A program made the translations under genes and the position numbers. From an uncultured Clostridium sp. (GTDB taxonomy: Bacteria > Bacillota > Clostridia > Christensenellales > CAG-138): a stretch of 12,609 bases of DNA. Location of the stretch: positions 1 to 12,609 of the forward strand of contig UQNF01000049.1 in the NCBI GenBank assembly GCA_900542285.1, written 5' to 3'. The notes under the pieces were generated by a model that had not been told where the DNA came from, ran no database searches, and worked only from the letters and a program-made list of their open reading frames with translations. Of this stretch, positions 6,655 to 12,472 are shown one piece after another. Position 1 is the stretch's first letter; each line of letters starts with the position of its first letter.

Positions 6655-6724
6655 GGTTGAAATAATTTGACTGTCGTGCTATACTGTGCTGAGTTAACTG
6701 CCCAATGGGCATGATATTTCAACC
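6655..6724. repeat. Inverted copies of a 10-bp word at the repressor and holin promoters
   Basis: GGTTGAAATA (6655-6664) recurs exactly inverted as TATTTCAACC (6715-6724). The left copy overlaps the -35 of the repressor promoter, and the right copy lies at the predicted start site of the holin transcript. Between them are the palindrome TGCCCA-A-TGGGCA (6699-6711), GTTAAC (6693-6698) and a direct repeat of CTGT(C)GTGCT (6671-6680, 6684-6690). These are candidate operators for the adjacent repressor. Confidence 0.6.
6657..6685 (+). promoter_or_regulatory. Predicted promoter of the CI/LexA-like repressor
   Basis: -35 TTGAAA (6657-6662), a 17-bp spacer and -10 TATACT (6680-6685) on the plus strand. 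The transcript would start near 6692 and carry a leader of about 118 nt that runs across the opposing holin promoter. Confidence 0.6.
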
Positions 6725-6732
6725 GTACTAAT

Positions 6733-6761
6733 ATTATAGCATAATTTTTTATACTTGTCCA
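6733..6761 (-). promoter_or_regulatory. Predicted promoter of the holin gene
   Basis: The minus strand carries -35 TGGACA (6756-6761), a 17-bp spacer and a consensus -10 TATAAT (6733-6738). Transcription would start near 6726 and run leftward over the repressor promoter. The two promoters therefore point at each other and their transcripts overlap by about 35 nt. Confidence 0.65.
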
Positions 6762-6809
6762 GCATGAGGCGGATTGGGACGGAGCTGTACGGGATGATTG
6801 GAGGATGGA

Positions 6810-7448
6810 ATGGGATTTTACGAAAGATATGAAAAGATATGCGTGCTCAGGGGGCTTCAGCCATGCTCACGGCGTGCGGCGGAGCTGTTCAATGTGACGA
6901 GGGCCACTATTTCTGCATGGAAGCGCAACGCAAATGCGCCCAAGGGGGAGACGGTCGCGCTGATAGCCGAAAAGCTGGGCGTTTCCTGCGATTATCTTTT
7001 GGGCAGGGAAATGCCTGCACAGGGCAGGGGCTCGGGCGGTTTTATAACCGTCAATGTGTACGGCGCCATACCGGCAGGCATTCCGATGGAAGCGATAGAG
7101 GATATTACGGGCACGGAGGATATTTCGCTCGACGATATCGATGCGGACAAGGAATACTTTGCTCTGCGCGTGCGTGGGGACAGCATGTATCCCGAGTATC
7201 TGGACGGCGACACGGTGATATTCCGCCGGGAATCCGTTTGCGAAAGCGGCGACGACTGCATAGTGTACGTCGGTTCGGACGAAGCAACGCTCAAGCGTGT
7301 GCGGCTGTTTGACGACGGCTCGCTTGAGATACGCCCTATCAATCCGAACTATGCGCCCAGGCGGTTCACGCCCGAGGAGGTGCGCGCCCTTCCGGTCAGC
7401 ATTGGCGGCGTTGCGGTCGAGCTTCGCCGTTTTTTGAGGGAGAATTGA
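6810..7448 (+). CDS. CI/LexA-like self-cleaving repressor (XRE HTH + S24 peptidase)
   Basis: This 212-residue protein has an N-terminal Cro/CI-type helix-turn-helix (about residues 2-66, with FNVTRATISAWKRNANAPKG) and a C-terminal S24 peptidase domain. The likely self-cleavage site is Ala-Gly in VYGAIPAGIP (Ala89-Gly90), the nucleophile is Ser125 in RGDSMYPEYLDGD, and the general-base Lys is Lys162 in ATLKRV. Such repressors are inactivated when RecA filaments on damaged DNA stimulate cleavage. I place the start at ATG 6810 because GGAGG (6800-6804) sits 5 nt upstream; a TTG at 6798 would put that site inside the gene. It is probably a prophage-type repressor rather than the global LexA, because its HTH is of XRE type. 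The holin gene on the opposite strand is its only obvious local target. A strong terminator follows. Confidence 0.9.
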   Translation: MGFYERYEKICVLRGLQPCSRRAAELFNVTRATISAWKRNANAPKGETVALIAEKLGVSCDYLLGREMPAQGRGSGGFITVNVYGAIPAGIPMEAIEDITGTEDISLDDIDADKEYFALRVRGDSMYPEYLDGDTVIFRRESVCESGDDCIVYVGSDEATLKRVRLFDDGSLEIRPINPNYAPRRFTPEEVRALPVSIGGVAVELRRFLREN

Positions 7449-7542
7449 TGTAGGTTTCCTCTCGGATTGCTTGGAGGTGACTTGGAACAGAAAACACCCA
7501 AGCTATTCGCTTTATCGGTGCCATTCAAAACTGCGATAAATA

Positions 7543-7582
7543 AAAAACCGCACATCGAGCTTTGACTCGGTGGGCGGTTTTT
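7543..7582. terminator. Bidirectional terminator between the repressor and HAD genes
   Basis: AAAAACCGC (7543-7551) pairs with GCGGTTTTT (7574-7582), and an inner stem CATCGAG/CTCGGTG (7553-7559, 7566-7572) closes on a 6-nt loop. A-rich and T-rich flanks are present on both sides, so it can end the plus-strand repressor transcript and the converging minus-strand HAD transcript. Confidence 0.85.
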
Positions 7583-7642
7583 CGGTAACATAAATATAAA
7601 AGATTCATGCGGTTATGCTTTCTAAGTATCTAAACTTTCCGC

Positions 7643-8356
7643 TCATTTGGTGAGTGCCGCAATATGATCCATCAGTCGGTCAAAGCTTCCGTGCGGGAAC
7701 TCATCGATGCTCCTGCCGTCCCTGTTGATAATGCAGTCGGTGAGCAGGAACACCCTCATGCCGACGTTCACGGCTATCATGTCCTCACCCACATCGTTGC
7801 CGACCATCAGGCATTCCTCCGCACTGACGCCGAGCCGTTTCGCAACATCAATGTAGTATTTGGGGTTTGGCTTGCAGAAGCCGGTATTCTCATAGGTAGT
7901 ATATAGCTCAAAATCCGAAGGCTCCAGCCCTGCCCAGCGAATGCGGCTCTCCGTTGCGATGGACGGAAAGATGGGGTTGGTTGCCAGTGCGATCCGAAAG
8001 CCCGCTTCACTGAGCCTGCGTACCGACTCCGAAGCCTTTTGGTTATAGCCGCACAGCGCTTTTGCGCCCTGAAACTCATTTTCATAGAATTCATTGAACA
8101 GCGGAATATCCGCGGCCGCTTTTTCGCCGTATGTGCCTGTGAAATCCTCCCAGAAGGCGTCCTCGTTGCTTCTTGTGCCGTCGTTTCGCACCATTGCCGC
8201 CGTGCCGGACCAGATTGCATCCACGAGCTTTTTGGGCTCATAGCCGTGGGGCGCAAGCTTGGCGGCAAGCAGCTTAAAATAGCCCCTTGTAAAGGCATCG
8301 TTGTCCATCGGGAGCAGGGTCCCGTCCAGGTCAAAGAGTATCGTTGTCAGCTTCAT
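7643..8356 (-). CDS. HAD-superfamily phosphatase
   Basis: This 237-residue haloacid dehalogenase-type hydrolase has all four motifs: I FDLDGTLLP (Asp9 nucleophile, Asp11 acid/base), II ALATNP (Thr126), III CKPNPKYY (Lys162) and IV VGNDVGEDM (Asp188, Asp192). The helical cap between motifs I and II marks subfamily I, similar in build to phosphoglycolate phosphatases and nucleotidases, but the substrate cannot be named from sequence. AGGGGAA lies 5 nt before the ATG at 8354-8356. It follows the degV remnant by 10 nt, so both are probably on one transcript from the promoter at 8793-8820. The gene looks intact and ends before a bidirectional terminator. Confidence 0.88.
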   Translation of the reverse strand: MKLTTILFDLDGTLLPMDNDAFTRGYFKLLAAKLAPHGYEPKKLVDAIWSGTAAMVRNDGTRSNEDAFWEDFTGTYGEKAAADIPLFNEFYENEFQGAKALCGYNQKASESVRRLSEAGFRIALATNPIFPSIATESRIRWAGLEPSDFELYTTYENTGFCKPNPKYYIDVAKRLGVSAEECLMVGNDVGEDMIAVNVGMRVFLLTDCIINRDGRSIDEFPHGSFDRLMDHIAALTK

Positions 8357-8366
8357 CTGTGTTCCC

Positions 8367-8720
8367 CTATTCTATTTCAAATCCAACCAATATTCCGCCC
8401 CTTTCGGCGTAATACGAGCACAGGCCCCTATTGGCTCCCACCGTGATATCGGCGTTCGGGAAAGCCTTTCTCAGCTCCTCGACAAGCCTGACCGCCATTG
8501 TCGGGTTCTCGGAATGGCGTATTCGGACCCTTCCGCCCGCATAGCCTTCCTCAAGCATACCGCTCACAAGCTTCTGCAAGGCAGTCTTTTCCCCTCGGCA
8601 TTTGTGCATAGGCTCCAATTCGCCCTCTGCGCTTGCGCGGCCGACGATGCGGATACCCAAAATGTCCACAGCCTTTGCCAACAGAGGGCTGACGCGGCCG
8701 TTCTTCGCGAAATTGGACAA
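8367..8720 (-). pseudogene. Truncated DegV-family protein (C-terminal part only)
   Basis: The 118 codons encode the second part of a DegV-like fatty-acid-binding protein, a family of about 280 residues that in Firmicutes can act as FakB partners of fatty acid kinase. Recognisable stretches are NFAKNGRVSPLLAKA at the very start, MHKCRGEKTALQKLV in the middle, and CSYYAERGGILVGFE at the end. The N-terminal lobe, about 160 residues, is absent. The first possible start is a TTG (8718-8720) with no ribosome binding site, and an in-frame TAG (8721-8723) precedes it directly. The sequence beyond is promoter-like and shows no DegV character, so a deletion or rearrangement joined the gene's 3' part to the tetR upstream region. 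A short translated product is possible but unlikely to bind lipid normally. It is 10 nt upstream of the HAD gene. Confidence 0.8.
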
Positions 8721-8770
8721 CTATCCGATAGCCTGATATAATTGAGCCAATTTGATACGCTCGCTCTTAA

Positions 8771-8800
8771 TTGAAACGATAGTATCATTGTTATTATACC
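8771..8800 (+). promoter_or_regulatory. Predicted tetR promoter with possible operator
   Basis: -35 TTGAAA (8771-8776) is followed at 17-18 bp by TTATAC/TATACC (8794-8800). Within the spacer AACGATAGTATCATTGTT (8775-8792) is an imperfect dyad (12 of 18 positions symmetric), a plausible site for the TetR protein to control itself and the opposing promoter. Confidence 0.45.
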
Positions 8801-8820
8801 GATTTCGAATCCGAATTCAA
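8793..8820 (-). promoter_or_regulatory. Predicted promoter of the degV remnant-HAD unit
   Basis: The minus strand has -35 TTGAAT (8815-8820), a 16-bp spacer and consensus -10 TATAAT (8793-8798). Its -10 coincides with that of the divergent tetR promoter, so a single bound regulator could block both. Confidence 0.55.
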
Positions 8821-8879
8821 TAGTCATGCGTCTATTTGAGACGATTCGGCGGAAAAGTATCTTTTTTGAGGTGAAACAA

Positions 8880-9404
8880 ATGGGACGCGGAACAAAGACC
8901 ACGGAATTTCTCAAGGAGTGCCTTGCGGACGCATTGATAAAGCTTATGCGTGAAAAGGACTTTGACAAGATATCCGTCAAGGAGATAGCCGATACCGCAG
9001 GCGTCGGTCGTGCCACATGGTTCCGCAATTTTTCCTGCAAGGGCGATGCGCTGACCTTCAAGCTCGTCCGTTCGTGGAACCGCTGGGCCGATGAGCATGA
9101 GCTTGCCGTGCGCGATCGCTTTACCATGAAAAATGCGGCGGATTTTTTCAGGTTCAATTTCGAGATGCGGAGCGTTATAGATGTAATATACGCCGTGGAT
9201 ATGCGCTCTGCCGTGTATGACGCCTTCTATCAGGTGATGATGCCGCAGTGCGGTACGAGCGCCAAGGAATGCTACCAGCGGCGCTTCTACTCATACGGCC
9301 TCTTCGGCCTGCTGGACGAATGGGTCAAGCGAGGCTTTAACGAAACGCCGGATGAGATGGTAAAGATATTCTATCAGGTCATGGACGACAGGAGCTATAT
9401 CTGA
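8880..9404 (+). CDS. TetR/AcrR-family transcriptional regulator
   Basis: This 174-residue protein has the TetR N-terminal DNA-binding domain: a first helix FLKECLADALIKLMREKDFDKI, then the helix-turn-helix SVKEIADTAGVGRATWFRNF (residues 32-51). The remaining all-helical part should form the ligand pocket and dimer interface; its ligand is not predictable. The start is ATG 8880 with GAGGTG 6 nt upstream. An open frame from 8826 would add 18 residues that lack family character. It diverges from the degV remnant-HAD unit, and the shared control region carries a candidate operator, so local repression of that unit and of itself is the simplest reading. Regulators of this class often control exporters or lipid genes, but none is adjacent. 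Confidence 0.88.
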   Translation: MGRGTKTTEFLKECLADALIKLMREKDFDKISVKEIADTAGVGRATWFRNFSCKGDALTFKLVRSWNRWADEHELAVRDRFTMKNAADFFRFNFEMRSVIDVIYAVDMRSAVYDAFYQVMMPQCGTSAKECYQRRFYSYGLFGLLDEWVKRGFNETPDEMVKIFYQVMDDRSYI

Positions 9405-9456
9405 TTCTGCCGTACTGCCCCATTTCTTCTCGGGCATTCCGAGCGGAACGGCATAG

Positions 9457-9563
9457 TATTCAGGTAATGCTCCGAACAGAATAAAGCAAAAAAATCGGGA
9501 CTCGTCTTTTGCGGACGAGCCCCGAATACTATCCGGAAGGGATTCGGAAGTATTACCTGAATA
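9457..9563. repeat. Imperfect 20-bp inverted repeat around the terminator between tetR and the NlpC/P60 gene
   Basis: TATTCAGGTAATGCTCCGAA (9457-9476) recurs inverted at 9543-9563 with two substitutions and one extra base. The right arm includes the stop codon and last codons of the NlpC/P60 gene. Between the arms lie the terminator hairpin and a further related ATACTATCCG...CGGAAGTAT pairing. The left arm may be a duplicated, inverted gene end. Confidence 0.6.
9488..9524 (-). terminator. Rho-independent terminator of the NlpC/P60 hydrolase gene
   Basis: On the minus strand CGGGGCTCGTC pairs with GACGAGTCCCG over 11 bp with one G-U (9496-9506, 9514-9524), followed by A then seven T (9488-9494). 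It lies about 30 nt past the stop codon. The plus strand lacks a T-run, so tetR is not ended here by the same mechanism. Confidence 0.85.
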
Positions 9564-11376
9564 TTCTGAACGAGCAGATAAACACGCTGCGCCAGTATGA
9601 GGACTGGTAGGATCTGATGACGACCTGCCCCTTGGACTGGGAAGCGTCTATCATCATGCCGTTGCCGAGTGCGATCGCCACATGTCCGTCATAGACGATG
9701 ACGTCGCCGCGCTTGATCTTGTCAAAGTAGTTGTTGCGCTGATACCTCGTGCAGCTCCTCCACATGTAGCTGGTCATGTAGCTCTGGTTGACGCCTGCCT
9801 TGTTTAGACACCAATAGACGAAGCCGGAGCAGTCGAACACATTGGGACCCTTGCCGCCCCTTACATAGCGGCTGCCGAGCTTGTTGTTGGCAATGCGGAT
9901 GAAGTTTTCGATCTTCTTTTCAACATCGGACTGACCTCCGCCCGAGCCTCCGCCGCTGCCGCCGCCAGAGCCGCCGCCAGAGCCGCCGCCTGAACCGCCG
10001 TCGCTTACCGGGCTGGAAGCACGGGGTGCGTCATCGGAGAACAGACGGTTCATGGTGTTCCTGCCGACCTTGCCGTCCTGCTGGATGCCGCAGTTCTTCT
10101 GGAAGAGCTTGACGGCCTTTTCGGTTATAGCGGTGAAGTAGCCGTTAACGTTCTTTGCACGCAGGTAGTTGAGCTCATACAGCCGCTGCTGGATGTTGAG
10201 GACATCGGAACCCTCCATACCGTAGCACAGAGCGTTGCCTACGGCGTCGGAGCTCATCAGCTTTTCACGGGTCACTGGTCCAAGGAAGCCGTCCTCGATG
10301 AGGTCGTTCTGCGCCTGGAAACGCTTGACCGCTATCTGGGTATCCTTGCCGAATATGCCGTCCGGCTCGGTGGTCAGATAGCCCAGCTCCTTCAGCCGCT
10401 CCTGATATACCTGGATCTGAGGATCCTGGTCGCCAATCTCAAAGCCCTTGCCCTTTGCATCGGGGCTGTAAAGGGCCTCCTTGGTCATCCTGCCGACCTT
10501 GCCGTCAACGGAAAGCTTGTTTGCTTCCTGGAATTCCTTAACGGCGGTCTCGGTGCTTTCGTCAAATACGCCGCGTGTGTTGTAGTAGGTTTCGAGATAG
10601 CCAAGCTCGTAGAGCCTCTGCTGAACGACGATAACATCGTCGCCGGTGTCGCCGAGCATGGTCATGTAGACCCTTGCATTGACGCTCATCAGCAGGTCGT
10701 AGGTCTCCTGCGTGAGCCGTCCCGTGACCTCAAGCTCATTCCTGCGCTGGAAGGCCTTGAGCGCGCCCTCGGTGATCGTGCCGAAATAGTCGGTGGGTTC
10801 ATCCTTATCCATATACCAGAGATCCATGAGTCGGGACTGAACCTCGAGTATGATGTCGTTATGCTCCCTGCGGAGAACGACGTCGGGCTCGGGAGTGACG
10901 ATGAAGAGGGGATGCTTGATAAACGAACCGCCCTCGCTTTGGACGCCCTGTCCGTTCGGTGTGGGCGTAGCTGCCTGATCGGTCGATAATTCGAAAAACC
11001 ATGTGGCTTCCGGGGATAGCGTCGGCTCTTCGGTAATGGGCTCATCGGTGTGCGGAGCAATTGTTTTAACAGGCCGAAGCGTGGGCGCTTCGGTGCCGGG
11101 CCTATTATAGACGGAATTGGCAATCGAGTTCCTGCCGGCGCTGATACAAATCACTGCTACCGCCGCAAGGATGAGCATTACAGCCGCACATGACGCTGCA
11201 AACCTATACCTTGATATGAAAGAGCAAACCTTCTTTGCTGCCCGCTTTAGACGGACGGAAAGTCCGGCTGAAGGCTTATTATTCTTTTCACCGGATGGTG
11301 AATTCTTTTTTTCATTGTCGGTCTTTGAAAATAGACCCTTAATGCGATCAAACGCATCGGAAAATGATTTCTTCAT
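9553..11376 (-). CDS. Membrane-anchored cell-wall hydrolase: four peptidoglycan-binding domains + NlpC/P60
   Basis: This 607-residue protein has a Lys-rich cytoplasmic N-terminus, one membrane segment (about 59-80) and an extracellular Pro/Thr-rich stalk (about 92-165). Four PG_binding_1-type domains follow (about 168-232, 240-303, 313-375, 386-447), each with the VQxRLxxLxY...G.F...T..AVK.FQ...L..DG..G..T pattern. A Gly/Ser linker (459-481, GGGS repeats) joins them to a C-terminal NlpC/P60 cysteine peptidase (485-607). Catalytic Cys516 (FDCSGFVYW) and His565 (GHVAIALGNG) are present; the third position appears to be Asp577 (MIDAS) where His or Asn is common. Such enzymes cut peptide stems in peptidoglycan, during growth, division or sporulation. 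AAAGGAGG lies 4 nt before the ATG at 11374-11376. It has its own promoter, a hairpin in the leader and a strong terminator. Substrate and stage of expression are unknown. Confidence 0.92.
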   Translation of the reverse strand: MKKSFSDAFDRIKGLFSKTDNEKKNSPSGEKNNKPSAGLSVRLKRAAKKVCSFISRYRFAASCAAVMLILAAVAVICISAGRNSIANSVYNRPGTEAPTLRPVKTIAPHTDEPITEEPTLSPEATWFFELSTDQAATPTPNGQGVQSEGGSFIKHPLFIVTPEPDVVLRREHNDIILEVQSRLMDLWYMDKDEPTDYFGTITEGALKAFQRRNELEVTGRLTQETYDLLMSVNARVYMTMLGDTGDDVIVVQQRLYELGYLETYYNTRGVFDESTETAVKEFQEANKLSVDGKVGRMTKEALYSPDAKGKGFEIGDQDPQIQVYQERLKELGYLTTEPDGIFGKDTQIAVKRFQAQNDLIEDGFLGPVTREKLMSSDAVGNALCYGMEGSDVLNIQQRLYELNYLRAKNVNGYFTAITEKAVKLFQKNCGIQQDGKVGRNTMNRLFSDDAPRASSPVSDGGSGGGSGGGSGGGSGGGSGGGQSDVEKKIENFIRIANNKLGSRYVRGGKGPNVFDCSGFVYWCLNKAGVNQSYMTSYMWRSCTRYQRNNYFDKIKRGDVIVYDGHVAIALGNGMMIDASQSKGQVVIRSYQSSYWRSVFICSFRIFR

Positions 11377-11412
11377 TTTTCCTCCTTTCGAAATGATGGG
11401 GAACCCTATCCA

Positions 11413-11438
11413 TGCGGTAAACTGATGAAATTACCGCA
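11413..11438 (-). promoter_or_regulatory. Hairpin in the 5' leader of the NlpC/P60 gene
   Basis: TGCGGTAA (11413-11420) pairs perfectly with TTACCGCA (11431-11438) around a 10-nt loop, in the leader between the start site (about 11454) and the ribosome binding site. No T-tract follows, so it is not a terminator; it may stabilise the mRNA or be a protein site. Confidence 0.5.
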
Positions 11439-11460
11439 GTGCTTATGAATTTTCGCAGAC

Positions 11461-11489
11461 ATTATACCACCGCATTCAAAAAAAAGCAA
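11461..11489 (-). promoter_or_regulatory. Predicted promoter of the NlpC/P60 gene
   Basis: The minus strand carries -35 TTGCTT (11484-11489), a 17-bp spacer with a T-tract, and -10 TATAAT (11461-11466) preceded by TGG, an extended -10. Start near 11454, leader about 78 nt. Confidence 0.65.
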
Positions 11490-11813
11490 ATGCCGGATGA
11501 ACGATTATGTCATTCTTATGGCAAAAAGCACCAAAAAATGGAAAAGAATCTACAATTTCTGTCGAAAAGTTCAAAGCTTCACAAACGAATAATAATACAA
11601 ATTTGGCAGTAGATACAAGGAATTTTTGAGTTCTTAAACTCGAATTGAAAATATATGGTCTATTATTCTCGTTTGGACACAAAAAGGCCGTTTTTTACTG
11701 ATTTTTTAAGCAAAAAGCGGCTTTGGAGGTCGAATCGGGCATGTGCACGGGGGGTTCAATACGGGATACAAACGGTTAGATACATTTAACCGACTGAACC
11801 GGACAGAACCGAA
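11490..11813. other. AT-rich intergenic region without a convincing gene
   Basis: Between the NlpC/P60 promoter and the stop of the Pro/Thr-repeat gene I find only the terminator at 11681-11721. A 68-codon frame on the minus strand (11476-11682) overlaps the promoter, lacks a ribosome binding site and looks like chance. About 90 bases (11722-11813) between that terminator and the gene's stop codon show nothing I can name. Confidence 0.5.
11681..11721 (-). terminator. Terminator of the Pro/Thr-repeat protein gene
   Basis: On the minus strand GCCGCTTTTT pairs with AAAAACGGC (one G-U and a small offset; outer GC arms at 11687-11690 and 11718-11721) around an AT-rich loop, followed by CTTTTTGTG (T-run 11681-11685). 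It is about 95 nt past the stop codon. Confidence 0.65.
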
Positions 11814-12410
11814 TCACGGCTCATCGGAAGGCTCGGGCGTGTCGGTTGGCTTGGGCGTATCGGTAGGCTCGGGCGTACCAGAAGGCCTGGGCGTATCGGT
11901 AGGCCTGGGCGTATTGGTTGGCTTGGGCGTACCGGTTGGCTTGGGCGTTCCGGTGGGCTTGGGCGTATCGGTGGGCTTGGGGGTGTCGGTAGGCTTGGCG
12001 GTACCGCCAGTCGTTTCCGCAGGCTCAGGCTCGGGGGTATCGCTTGGTTCGGGGGTTTCGTCCGGCTCCGCGGTCGGACTGACCCAATAAGGGGTATCGG
12101 GGGGATATGCGGTCGCTTCCGCTGTCGCTGCGCCGGTCGGCTCGGCTGTCGGCCGTTCATAAGCCGGGGCAGGGCTGTCCGTTGCCGGAATGTTCGGAAT
12201 GGGTTCGTCGATGCTGTTGTTGGCTGGAGCGGCGCTGTTGATGATGACGCAGCAGGCAACCGCCAGCATGGCTATGATTAAAAGCGAGAGCGCAAACACC
12301 AGAATGAGCGAAATAATGCCCCTGCGCTTCTCCTCCTCGGCCATATATCTGCCGAGCTCCTCGAGCGAATCGAAACTATCCTTAACCGCCTGATTGTTTT
12401 TCCTGTCCAT
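11814..12410 (-). CDS. Membrane-anchored Pro/Thr-rich repeat protein of unknown function
   Basis: This 198-residue protein has a charged cytoplasmic N-terminus (about 1-30), one strongly hydrophobic segment (about 31-57, IISLILVFALSLLIIAMLAV region) and an extracellular tail rich in Pro, Thr, Glu and Asp. The C-terminal 60 or so residues are near-perfect hexapeptides of the type KPTDTP, with Gly, Ser, Asn, Arg or Glu variants. No enzymatic domain or sorting signal was found. Such tails usually act as extended spacers or glycosylation targets crossing the cell wall; that is family-level inference. The start is ATG 12408-12410, with AAAGGT 7 nt upstream; an upstream TTG (12423-12425) is in frame but poorly placed. 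It has its own promoter and terminator and sits upstream of another envelope protein with a Pro/Thr-rich stalk. Confidence 0.75.
   Translation of the reverse strand: MDRKNNQAVKDSFDSLEELGRYMAEEEKRRGIISLILVFALSLLIIAMLAVACCVIINSAAPANNSIDEPIPNIPATDSPAPAYERPTAEPTGAATAEATAYPPDTPYWVSPTAEPDETPEPSDTPEPEPAETTGGTAKPTDTPKPTDTPKPTGTPKPTGTPKPTNTPRPTDTPRPSGTPEPTDTPKPTDTPEPSDEP
11830..12009. repeat. 18-bp tandem repeat, about ten units, inside the Pro/Thr gene
   Basis: Units begin GGCTTGGGCGTATCGGTA or close variants at 11830, 11848, 11866 and so on to about 12009. Each encodes one six-residue unit on the minus strand, so copy-number change would keep the frame. Confidence 0.85.
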
Positions 12411-12443
12411 CTTTTGACCTTTCAACGGAAAAAATACGCAAAA

Positions 12444-12472
12444 AGTTTACGATACCGCTCCGGAAATGTCAA
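12444..12472 (-). promoter_or_regulatory. Predicted promoter of the Pro/Thr-repeat gene
   Basis: The minus strand has a consensus -35 TTGACA (12467-12472), a 17-bp spacer and -10 TAAACT (12444-12449). Start near 12437, giving a leader of about 27 nt. Confidence 0.7.

Noticed and set aside
6350..7582. A full prophage
   Set aside because: Only a holin and a repressor are present; no integrase, replication, packaging, structural or endolysin gene and no attachment-site repeat was seen.
11476..11682. 68-codon minus-strand frame between the hydrolase and Pro/Thr genes
   Set aside because: No ribosome binding site, overlaps a promoter, AT-rich chance frame.
11830..12009. Possible CRISPR array
   Set aside because: The 18-bp units are directly adjacent with no spacers and encode a hexapeptide in frame.
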